A stretch of DNA of 22,355 nucleotides from Anaerolineaceae bacterium UBA5365 (GTDB lineage: Bacteria > Chloroflexota > Anaerolineae > Anaerolineales > Anaerolineaceae). The notes beneath the pieces were generated by a model, which saw only the letters and a program-made list of their open reading frames with translations, did not search any database and was not told where the DNA came from. The stretch spans positions 7,071-29,425 of the forward strand of contig DHPL01000053.1 in NCBI GenBank assembly GCA_002407905.1. Reading direction: 5' to 3'. The position numbers and the translations under genes are program-made. Shown in pieces: positions 16,537 through 22,355 of this stretch (its first letter is position 1; each line of letters begins with the position of its first letter).

Positions 16537-17076
16537 ATGAAAATAGCCATCGGTTCCGATACCAGCGGCCTGCCGCTCAAAGAAGCATTAAAGACCTATC
16601 TGGATAGCCGCCAGATCCCTTACGAAGACTTTAGTATCTCCGGTGAAGAGGTCTCGCAGTATCCGCACGTGGCAGAACGGGTAAGCAAGGCAGTTCTAAG
16701 CGGCCGGGCAGAGCGCGGAATCCTGGTTTGCGGCAACGGGGCAGGTATGTGCATCGCCGCCAATAAATTCCCTGGGATCCGGGCTGTACTCTGCAGCGAA
16801 CCTTACACAGCTATCACCTCCCGCCGCTATAACAACACCAATGTGCTCTGCCTGGGGGCCAGGGTAGTGGGCAGCGGACTGGCCAGTATGATTCTGGAGG
16901 GCTGGCTGAGTGCCGCTTTTGATGGCCAGGCGAACCAGGCCCAACTGGATAGCATTACCCGCATTGAGCAGCGCAATGCCCCGCCTGCAGCCTTGCCGCC
17001 TGCGCCTTTGGTCCCACCGGACCAGGAGCTCACCCGCAAACTGGAAGATACCCGCCCGACACGCGCACAGGATTAG
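16537..17076 (+). CDS. RpiB/LacAB-family sugar-phosphate isomerase homologue with altered active site
   Basis: The 179-residue protein is clearly of the RpiB fold: MKIAIGSD at the start, GILVCGNGAGMCIAANKFPGIRAVLCSEPYTA (61-92) and NVLCLGARVVG (102-112). RpiB interconverts ribose 5-phosphate and ribulose 5-phosphate. Compared with E. coli RpiB from memory, Asp8 and the catalytic Cys65 are kept. However, the DH pair reads DT (Thr9), the ring-opening SRxHND His is Tyr98 (SRRYNN), and the phosphate-binding RHQQR element near the C-terminus reads ANQAQ. Residues after about 150 form a proline-rich extension. The substrate is therefore uncertain, and it may not be a pentose-phosphate isomerase. 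An earlier in-frame ATG at 16489 is upstream of the TATAAT box; the ATG at 16537 behind GAGGTGA is chosen. Confidence 0.88.
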   Translation: MKIAIGSDTSGLPLKEALKTYLDSRQIPYEDFSISGEEVSQYPHVAERVSKAVLSGRAERGILVCGNGAGMCIAANKFPGIRAVLCSEPYTAITSRRYNNTNVLCLGARVVGSGLASMILEGWLSAAFDGQANQAQLDSITRIEQRNAPPAALPPAPLVPPDQELTRKLEDTRPTRAQD

Positions 17077-17105
17077 TTGAATCTTGGGCGGCTCTCATTT
17101 AGAAT
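17077..17105 (+). promoter_or_regulatory. promoter of the AIM24-like gene
   Basis: TTGAAT (17077-17082), a 17-bp spacer and TAGAAT (17100-17105) lie in the gap between the rpiB-like gene and the ATG at 17145, giving the latter its own transcript with an AGAGGAG ribosome-binding site. Confidence 0.5.
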
Positions 17106-17144
17106 CAAAAGCGGTCGATCAGAATAGTTCTTAGAGGAGAAATC

Positions 17145-17822
17145 ATGCGATATAAGATTTTTGGGGATAAATTCCCGGCCGTCACCATCCAGTTCGAGGC
17201 AGGCGAGAGTGTTTACACCCAGTCCGGCGGGATGTCCTGGATGACCAACAACTTCGACATGCAAACCAATATGCGCGGCGGGCTGATGAAAGGCCTGGGG
17301 CGCGTATTCAGCGGTGAATCACTCTTTATGGCCACCTTTACTGCCCAGGCGCCCGGGGCTGAGCTCACCCTGGCCTCCTCTTTCCCCGGAACCATCCTGG
17401 CCCTGGAGATGAACGGCAGCACACAGTATATCGCTCAGAAAAGCGCTTTTCTTTGCGCCACCCATGGCGTGGAGCTCTCTACCCATGTGAACCGCATTGG
17501 CGCGGGCCTCTTCGGCGGAGAGGGCTTTATCATGCAGCGCCTGAGCGGCACCGGAATCGTCTTCGTTGAGGTGTTTGGGACCTTGGTGGAGAAGGTATTG
17601 CAGCCAGGTGAGACCCTCAAGGTGGATACCGGCAACCTGGCTCTCTTTGAATCCAGCGTTTCTTACGATGTAACCACGGTGAAAGGCTTTGCCAACGTCC
17701 TCTTCGGCGGCGAAGGCCTCTTCCTCAGCACGGTCACCGGTCCGGGCAAAGTTTGGCTGCAAACCATGAGCCCAAGCAGCTTTGCCTCGCAGATGATCCC
17801 CTTCCTGCCGGCTAAAGGCTAA
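17145..17822 (+). CDS. TIGR00266/AIM24 family protein
   Basis: A 225-residue member of the TIGR00266/AIM24 family of beta-rich, tryptophan-RNA-attenuator-like fold proteins. Family features are GESVYTQSGGMSWM (19-32), GLMKGLGRVFSGESLF, a glycine-rich core (GLFGGEGFIMQRLSGTG) and a second such block (VLFGGEGLFLSTVTGPGKVWLQTM). Bacterial members have no firmly assigned function; the yeast relative Aim24 is mitochondrial. There is no signal peptide or membrane segment, so it is likely cytosolic. It is followed by a strong hairpin terminator. The ATG is preceded by AGAGGAGAAATC. Confidence 0.9.
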   Translation: MRYKIFGDKFPAVTIQFEAGESVYTQSGGMSWMTNNFDMQTNMRGGLMKGLGRVFSGESLFMATFTAQAPGAELTLASSFPGTILALEMNGSTQYIAQKSAFLCATHGVELSTHVNRIGAGLFGGEGFIMQRLSGTGIVFVEVFGTLVEKVLQPGETLKVDTGNLALFESSVSYDVTTVKGFANVLFGGEGLFLSTVTGPGKVWLQTMSPSSFASQMIPFLPAKG

Positions 17823-17838
17823 CCAATTTTTGCTGATC

Positions 17839-17865
17839 AAAAGCTGCCTGATGGGCAGCTTTTTT
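17839..17865. terminator. bidirectional intrinsic terminator
   Basis: AAAAGCTGCC pairs with GGCAGCTTTT around a 5-nt loop (TGATG), with T's following on the plus strand and the complement of an A run on the minus strand. It lies 17 bp after the AIM24-like stop codon and 11 bp from the elp3 stop, so it can end both convergent transcripts. Confidence 0.85.
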
Positions 17866-17875
17866 ATTCGTAGTC

Positions 17876-19489
17876 TTAGAGTTCCCGCAACATGTAATAC
17901 TGGCCTGGCTTGAAGCCGCGCGCCTGATAGTATGCCTGCGTGCCCACCGCCGCAATCACGGCCAAACGCGGGAAACCGGCCTCCTTGGCCAACGCAGCAG
18001 CCTCCTCGATCAATCGGGAGCCCAAACCGCTGTGCTGCGCCGCGCCGCTCTTTTCCGCACCAAGCTCCAGCGACTGTCCATACACATGCACTTCGCGGAT
18101 CATGGCGGTTTGGTCCAATTCAGGCAGCTCCATCAGGTTTTCCTGGGGCAGAGAAAGCCGCAGAAAGCCGGCCACCTTATCCTCAGGGCTTACTAAACTC
18201 AGAAAATGCTCCTGGTGGCTGCCGGTTTCATAAACCAAATCGTTTAGCCGCAGGCTGGCCTGGCTTACTTTCTGGCCGCGCACCTCACGGCAGCGCAGGC
18301 ATTGGCAGGGCGTACCGCGGCGTTCAAGTTCACGGGCAACATCCTGCCGCAGGCTGGTATTGCGGTTGCCAGAGACCACATTGGGCGATGGGATATCGCG
18401 AATCACGCGGTTGATGCGGCAATATTGAGGTACGGTGGGTTTGATATCCGCCAGCAGGTCAATCAGTTCAGCCTCGGTATACGGTACATATTCCCCGCGC
18501 TGCCAATAGGCGTAAAGCCCGGCGCTGCGCAGGAGCTGGCAGGGGTAAATCTTGAGCTCATCCGGTTGGATGGAGGCTTCCGTCCAGAGGCGGGCAAAGT
18601 CCTGCCGGTCACTTTCCGGGGTGGCACCCAGCAAATTCGGCATCCAGTGGGCCACCAGCTTGAACCCAGCCGCCCGGCAAAGGGCGATGGCCTGCCGGGC
18701 CTCATCCACAGTATGACCGCGCTGATTTATCGCCAGCACCTCGTCGTCCATGCTTTGGATGCCTAACTGCAGCTTGGTTACGCCCATGCGGCGGTATTCC
18801 AGTAGGGCATCCCTGTTGATCAAGTCTGGCCGGGTCTCGATCACCAGGCCTACATTGCGGTGGCGCCCGTGCACGTTGCGGGCTTGCACATCCGCTAGTT
18901 TGACCTCAGGCCGGTCGTCGCGCGGATTTTCAAGGTTGAGCGCTTCAAAACAGCGCCGGATGAACCATTCCCGATACCCAGCCGGGTAGGCGCCCCAGGA
19001 CCCGCCCAGGATCAGCAGCTCGATCTTATCCGTGGGGTGGCCCACCTCGTGCAATGCTTTCAAGCGTGAACTCACCTGGCGGTAGGGGTCGAATTCATTC
19101 TCCACGCCGCGTCTGGCACCCGGCTCATCCGGCAGGTAGCTCTGGGGCATGTCAATCTCGGTCGGGCAGAAAAGGCATTGGCCCGGGCAAGGCAAAGGGC
19201 GGGTAAGCACTGTAATGGTCGTCACCCCGCTTAGCGTGCGCACAGGCTTCATGCGGATGCGCGCCAGCAGGCTTTCATCGGCCTGGTACTCACCGCGCTT
19301 GATCTGAGCCCGATAAGCAGCTACCAGGGCATGTTTGGCCAGGAAACCCGCCCCCCCAGGCAGGGGGTACTGGCGCAGGGCCTTGCGTACATCTGTACCC
19401 GCGCGTACTTCAGCTAAAACTGCCTCAGCCAGCGCTATTTCTTCCGTGCTGTAGCTGCGCCTGGCCAACCAGGCTTCTCTTTCAGTCAT
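17876..19489 (-). CDS. elp3: Elp3-family radical SAM/GNAT tRNA U34 carboxymethyl-forming enzyme
   Basis: Elp3 uses SAM radical chemistry and acetyl-CoA to form cm5U at wobble uridine of tRNA; in eukaryotes it is the catalytic subunit of Elongator. The protein (537 residues from this start) has an N-terminal tRNA-binding-like region, a radical SAM cluster motif CPGQCLFC (C101, C105, C108) followed by PTE, TDKIELLILGGSWGAYP, GLVIETRPDL, GVTKLQLGIQSMDDEVL, and a C-terminal GNAT domain with QHSGLG (about 485-490) and YYQARGFK. Family knowledge includes a structurally studied Elp3 from Dehalococcoides, also Chloroflexota. Two in-frame ATGs exist, at 19495 and 19489. A TACAAT -10-like box abuts the first, so transcription would begin near the second, which is chosen. 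It is divergent from a Trm9-like methyltransferase. Confidence 0.92.
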   Translation of the reverse strand: MTEREAWLARRSYSTEEIALAEAVLAEVRAGTDVRKALRQYPLPGGAGFLAKHALVAAYRAQIKRGEYQADESLLARIRMKPVRTLSGVTTITVLTRPLPCPGQCLFCPTEIDMPQSYLPDEPGARRGVENEFDPYRQVSSRLKALHEVGHPTDKIELLILGGSWGAYPAGYREWFIRRCFEALNLENPRDDRPEVKLADVQARNVHGRHRNVGLVIETRPDLINRDALLEYRRMGVTKLQLGIQSMDDEVLAINQRGHTVDEARQAIALCRAAGFKLVAHWMPNLLGATPESDRQDFARLWTEASIQPDELKIYPCQLLRSAGLYAYWQRGEYVPYTEAELIDLLADIKPTVPQYCRINRVIRDIPSPNVVSGNRNTSLRQDVARELERRGTPCQCLRCREVRGQKVSQASLRLNDLVYETGSHQEHFLSLVSPEDKVAGFLRLSLPQENLMELPELDQTAMIREVHVYGQSLELGAEKSGAAQHSGLGSRLIEEAAALAKEAGFPRLAVIAAVGTQAYYQARGFKPGQYYMLREL

Positions 19490-19495
19490 GGGCAT

Positions 19496-19501
19496 ATTGT
19501 A
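19496..19501 (-). promoter_or_regulatory. -10 box of elp3, leaderless candidate
   Basis: Minus-strand TACAAT is followed by 6 nt and the ATG at 19489. Transcription should start at or near that codon. AGGT at weak spacing before the ATG at 19495 is the only Shine-Dalgarno-like alternative. Confidence 0.4.
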
Positions 19502-19522
19502 CCTGTTCGGTCAGGCCGGCGC

Positions 19523-19531
19523 TGATATACT
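19523..19531 (+). promoter_or_regulatory. extended -10 of the Trm9-like gene, leaderless candidate
   Basis: TGATATACT (TGn plus TATACT) ends 6 nt before the ATG at 19538, so the transcript should start at or very near the start codon. There is no Shine-Dalgarno site. Confidence 0.5.
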
Positions 19532-19537
19532 GGGCGC

Positions 19538-20275
19538 ATGCAGATCGAAGTGCGGGATCAATTGCTGGCGCTCAACCGCCAATTCTATGAGGACCAGGGG
19601 GCCTCTTTCTCACGCTCGCGCTATCAGATCCAGCCAGGCGTGCGCCGCTTGCTGCCCCGATTGATTGAAAGCAATGCAATCCTGGACCTCGGCTGCGGGA
19701 ATGGCAACCTGGCTCTGGCGCTAAAAAAGGCAGGTTTCAAAGGACAATATCTTGGGCTGGACCAAAGTTATGCGCTTTTGGAGCACGCCCAAAAAGCCGG
19801 CCTTGATCCACGCCGTTATGGTTTTGAATATTTCGATCTGGCATCCTGGCTGCTGGAAGGGAAGACCCCCCAACTCGCAGATAATCATTGGCCGACGCTT
19901 ACCTGTTTCGCCACCCTGCACCACCTGCCTTCACAAGCGCTTCAGGCAGCATTTTTCACCACGGTCGCCTCAATGATGCCGCCAGGAGCTCAGTTGCTGC
20001 TTTCGGTATGGCAGCCCAGCCGCAGCCCACGGCTTAAAGCCCGGGTACAGGACTGGGGCATGGCTGGGCTATCCGCCCACGAACTTGAACCGGGTGATTT
20101 ACTGCTGGATTGGCGCGCGAACGATAGCGGGCAGCCCGCGCTGCGTTACGTGCACGAATTTAGGCCTGAGGTACTCAAAAACCTGGGCCTGGCCGCCGGA
20201 TTGGTGCTGGAAGAAAGCTTCGATTCAGATGGCAGCAACGGCCAATTAGGCCATTATCAGATCTGGCGCTCCTAG
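19538..20275 (+). CDS. Trm9/ALKBH8-like SAM methyltransferase, candidate tRNA wobble-uridine carboxymethyl methyltransferase
   Basis: A 245-residue class I methyltransferase. Its N-terminus FYEDQGASFSRSRYQIQPGVRRLL (17-39) matches the Trm9-type pattern in which an F-S-x-x-R-Y/F element and a W/Q-P-x-V element precede motif I. Motif I is ILDLGCGNGNLALAL (48-62), motif IV is CFATLHHLP, and the C-terminus reads RYVHEFRPEVLKNLGLAAGLVLEESFDSDG, like the Y-H-x-F-R/x-E-L segment of Trm9. Trm9 converts cm5U34 to mcm5U34, the step after Elp3. This assignment comes from memory of the family and from the divergent neighbour elp3; a generic small-molecule methyltransferase is the alternative. Its stop shares CTAG with the convergent zip gene (4-bp overlap). 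Confidence 0.8.
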   Translation: MQIEVRDQLLALNRQFYEDQGASFSRSRYQIQPGVRRLLPRLIESNAILDLGCGNGNLALALKKAGFKGQYLGLDQSYALLEHAQKAGLDPRRYGFEYFDLASWLLEGKTPQLADNHWPTLTCFATLHHLPSQALQAAFFTTVASMMPPGAQLLLSVWQPSRSPRLKARVQDWGMAGLSAHELEPGDLLLDWRANDSGQPALRYVHEFRPEVLKNLGLAAGLVLEESFDSDGSNGQLGHYQIWRS

Positions 20276-21084
20276 CCCAGGGCAACGTCCAGTAACATCA
20301 TTGCCGCAAACCCAAGCAAAACGCCGATCGTGGGCACGTCGCTGTGGCCCTGAGAATTGGCTTTCGCCTCCGGGATCAACTCCTCGGCAACCACGTAGAT
20401 CATTGCCCCAGCTGCAAATGCGAGCGCGTAAGGTAGTACGCCACGAATGGACTGCACAGCCAGAACACCAGCCACGGCCGCGATCGGTTCCACGATGCCT
20501 GAGGCCGCGCCAAATAAAAATGCCTTCCAGCGGGACATGTCCTCCCGGCGTAATGGAGCACTGACCGCAAGGCCCTCCGGGAAATTCTGCAAGCCGATAC
20601 CCAGCGCTAATGCCACCGCAGCGGCAATCGTCGCATTATCCTGGCCGGAGGCGGCAGCTCCAAAAGCAACGCCCACCGCGAGCCCTTCGGGGATGTTGTG
20701 CAAGGTGATCGCGAAAACCAAGAGCACGCTGCGCTGCCAGCTGCTAGGCGGGCCTTCCGGGCTGCGTTCGCCCGGGTGCAAGTGCGGAAGCAATTTATCC
20801 ACCAGGAGCAGAAAACCGCCGCCTGCCAAAAAACCAATTACGGCTGGCTGCCAGCCGGGCGTTCCCATCGCTTCAGCCATATCGATAGCGGGTAAAAGCA
20901 GGGAGAAAAACGAAGCCGCAATCATCACCCCGGAGGCGAAGCCCAGCATGCCATTGAGCATCTTGCGGCTGATTTCTTTCTTCAGGAATACCCCCGCGGC
21001 CCCCAATGCCGTCATGCCGGCAGTGAAAAGGGTGCCCAGGAGGGCCTGGCCTACGGGACTAAATTGTGTGAAAAACTGTTCCAT
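20272..21084 (-). CDS. ZIP-family divalent metal transporter (ZupT/GufA-like)
   Basis: An inner-membrane importer of zinc and related divalent ions. The 270-residue protein has eight predicted helices with the conserved metal-site motifs HNIPEGLAVG (129-138, helix 4), QNFPEGLAVS (166-175, helix 5) and AEELIPE (233-239), and a histidine-containing loop (HLHPGE, 101-106) between helices 3 and 4. The binuclear-type metal site (H129, N130, E133, N167, E170) is complete. Some ZIP-family members export or import iron or manganese as well, so the ion is uncertain. The ATG at 21084 follows AAGGTGATCTT. It shares the CTAG stop with the Trm9-like gene and diverges from the RlmI-like gene over 59 bp. 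Confidence 0.93.
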   Translation of the reverse strand: MEQFFTQFSPVGQALLGTLFTAGMTALGAAGVFLKKEISRKMLNGMLGFASGVMIAASFFSLLLPAIDMAEAMGTPGWQPAVIGFLAGGGFLLLVDKLLPHLHPGERSPEGPPSSWQRSVLLVFAITLHNIPEGLAVGVAFGAAASGQDNATIAAAVALALGIGLQNFPEGLAVSAPLRREDMSRWKAFLFGAASGIVEPIAAVAGVLAVQSIRGVLPYALAFAAGAMIYVVAEELIPEAKANSQGHSDVPTIGVLLGFAAMMLLDVALG

Positions 21085-21143
21085 AAGATCACCTTTTATG
21101 AGATATTCTTATTGTAAGGCAAGAAGGAGGAAAAAGTCTCCCT

Positions 21144-22163
21144 GTGGACGAATTGACACTTTTTAACCAATACCTGGCCCGCGGCATCAATGCGCGTTTA
21201 CCGCTGCTGGGGCAGGATCCAGGCAATTGCTGGCGTGTTTTTAATGGTTTTTACGAGGGTATGCCGGGCCTGGTCATCGATTGGTTCGCCGGACGCATCT
21301 TGATCTCCTGGCATCCCGCCAAAGCTGCCCCTGAGCTGGACCCGGTACGTATCAGCCATGCGCAAACCTGTTTGGTGGACCTGATCCCGCAGGCCTCCAG
21401 TATCTGGCTCAAGGAGCGCTCCCGTACCGGCAGTGCTGGCCCGCGAATGCGCCGGTTATGGGGCGATGGTGAGCCAATGGAAATCACGGAGGGCGGCCTG
21501 CGTTACGGTATTGATATCGCCATCAACCAGGACGCGAGTTTTTACCCGGATACCCGCCTGCTGCGGGAATGGCTGCGCGCCAATGCCGCGGGTAAGCGCG
21601 TGCTCAATCTTTTTGCCTATACGGGCAGTCTGGGCATCGCTGCGCTTGGCGGCGGTGCCAGCCGGGTCTTGCAGACAGATCTAAAACAGCGCTTTTTAGC
21701 TATTGGGGAGCGCTCGGCAAGGCTCAACGGGTTTGAGGAACGCCTTGGTAGCCTGCAAGGCGATTTTTACCGTGTGGCAGCCAACTTGAAATCAGAGAAC
21801 CAATTATTCGATCTCGTCATTCTGGATGCCCCCATTTTCTCGCAGACCAAAGCCGGCCAGGTGGACCTTGGGGCGAACTTCATGCGCCTGGTCAACAAAG
21901 CCCGGCCATTGGTTGCGCATGGCGGCCGGATGGTTTTGGTGAACAACGCCCTCTACCTTTCAGGAGCAGAACTGATGCAGGAATACGAAGCGCTGACGGC
22001 AGCGGGTTACATGCAACTGGAAGAGCAAATTCCTGTACCCGAAGATTGCACAGGCTATGCGCAAACCATCGTAGACACTCCGCCATCGAACCCAGCCCCT
22101 TTCAACCACCCCACCAAGATCAGCATCTTCCGCCTCACCCGTAAGGACCAGCGAACTGAATAG
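21144..22163 (+). CDS. RlmI-like class I SAM-dependent methyltransferase, GTG start
   Basis: A 339-residue methyltransferase related to the 23S rRNA m5C methyltransferases RlmI/RlmK. It has the GMPGLVIDWFAG strand (39-50) typical of the family's central region, motif I VLNLFAYTGSLGIAAL (153-168), and the LDAPIF segment (227-232) in the place of the usual DPPxF. The N-terminal PUA domain found in RlmI is missing or very short: the GMPGLVID element begins near residue 39 instead of near 100. The substrate could be rRNA or another RNA. The start is GTG with a GGAGG 13 nt upstream, unusually far. No in-frame ATG is available near it, so the start is uncertain. It is divergent from the ZIP transporter. 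Confidence 0.85.
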   Translation: MDELTLFNQYLARGINARLPLLGQDPGNCWRVFNGFYEGMPGLVIDWFAGRILISWHPAKAAPELDPVRISHAQTCLVDLIPQASSIWLKERSRTGSAGPRMRRLWGDGEPMEITEGGLRYGIDIAINQDASFYPDTRLLREWLRANAAGKRVLNLFAYTGSLGIAALGGGASRVLQTDLKQRFLAIGERSARLNGFEERLGSLQGDFYRVAANLKSENQLFDLVILDAPIFSQTKAGQVDLGANFMRLVNKARPLVAHGGRMVLVNNALYLSGAELMQEYEALTAAGYMQLEEQIPVPEDCTGYAQTIVDTPPSNPAPFNHPTKISIFRLTRKDQRTE

Positions 22164-22169
22164 ATTACT

Positions 22170-22183
22170 GGCAGATCACTGCC
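22170..22183. other. short hairpin after the RlmI-like gene
   Basis: GGCAG and CTGCC arms of 5 bp enclose ATCA, 6 bp past the stop codon. There is no U-tract, so it is at best a weak terminator or processing site. The rest of the 22164-22332 gap holds only the tRNA promoter and a small hairpin in its leader. Confidence 0.3.
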
Positions 22184-22261
22184 TATTAAATGCCTGAAAA
22201 GTAGGTTCTTACACCGGGAACGAATGAAGATCTGACTAGGCCAAATTGGCGTCCTGGAGCG

Positions 22262-22290
22262 TTGACTTTTAAAATTGCCTGTGTTAAAAT
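22262..22290 (+). promoter_or_regulatory. strong promoter of the tRNA gene
   Basis: TTGACT (22262-22267), a 17-bp spacer and TAAAAT (22285-22290) with an upstream TGT form a -35 plus extended -10, the best-matching promoter in the window. The start would be near 22297, giving a precursor leader of about 36 nt. A 5-bp hairpin (ACCCG/CGGGT, 22302-22318) lies in that leader. Confidence 0.75.
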
Positions 22291-22332
22291 CCAAACCCTC
22301 GACCCGGGCAAGACGGGTAGCGATATTAACAT

Positions 22333-22355
22333 GCGGGTGTAGTTCAATTGGTAGA
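22333..22355 (+). tRNA. tRNA, probably Gly (partial, cut by window edge)
   Basis: The first 23 nt read as a tRNA 5' end: acceptor strand GCGGGTG, U8-A9, D-stem GTTC, D-loop AATTGGTA, then the first bases (GA) of the pairing strand. GCGGGTG with this D-arm is the usual beginning of tRNA-Gly. The anticodon is outside the window, so the isoacceptor cannot be given. Confidence 0.75.

Noticed and set aside
1..22355. CRISPR arrays, insertion sequences, prophage or attachment sites
   Set aside because: I saw no repeated direct repeats, transposase or integrase motifs, or att-like duplications; the tRNA at the right edge is cut, so an att site there cannot be assessed.

Overview
The window is a compact, moderately GC-rich bacterial chromosome segment with no mobile elements. 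Protein-level features suggest a Chloroflexota bacterium, probably of the Anaerolineae type: an archaeal-type (TIGR00458-like) aspartyl-tRNA synthetase, a bacterial Elp3, a free-standing B12-binding methylmalonyl-CoA mutase subunit next to MeaB, and TATAAT-type promoters that often lack good -35 boxes. This assignment is an inference; no 16S or other marker gene is present.

Layout. 1-4240 (minus): a ClpC-type AAA+ unfoldase cut by the left edge, then a translationally coupled ruvB-queA pair (Holliday junction resolution and queuosine synthesis). 4241-8181: cell-surface glycan or lipid genes. A DPM/GtrB-like glycosyltransferase (plus) converges on a two-gene minus operon of a UPF0104/AglD-like membrane protein and a 650-residue polytopic membrane protein. 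8274-14780 (plus): a near-gapless run of a flavin-reductase-like protein, the mutase B12-binding subunit, MeaB/ArgK GTPase, aspartyl-tRNA synthetase, a RimJ/RimL-type acetyltransferase, PRPP synthetase, MutM and a SAM methyltransferase. 14758-16388 (minus): a TetR repressor and an NAD-dependent epimerase in an operon behind a consensus -35 box and a perfect 14-bp palindromic operator. 16537-17822 (plus): an atypical RpiB-like protein and a TIGR00266/AIM24 protein, closed by a bidirectional terminator. 17876-20275: elp3 (minus) divergent from a Trm9-like methyltransferase (plus). 20272-22163: a ZIP metal transporter (minus) divergent from an RlmI-like methyltransferase (plus). A tRNA, probably Gly, starts at 22333 behind a strong promoter and runs off the right edge.

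Most genes are housekeeping. The most interesting points are four. First, Elp3 (the cm5U34 enzyme) and a Trm9/ALKBH8-like methyltransferase are head to head, separated by about 48 bp, as if a bacterium encoded the two consecutive steps of eukaryotic mcm5U34 synthesis. Second, the RpiB homologue has lost its active-site histidines and phosphate-binding arginines but keeps the catalytic Asp and Cys. Third, several -10 boxes lie 6-7 bp from start codons, suggesting leaderless mRNAs. Fourth, the TetR operon carries a clear autoregulatory operator. There is no stretch over 300 bases without a gene; the longest is the 169-bp gap before the tRNA.
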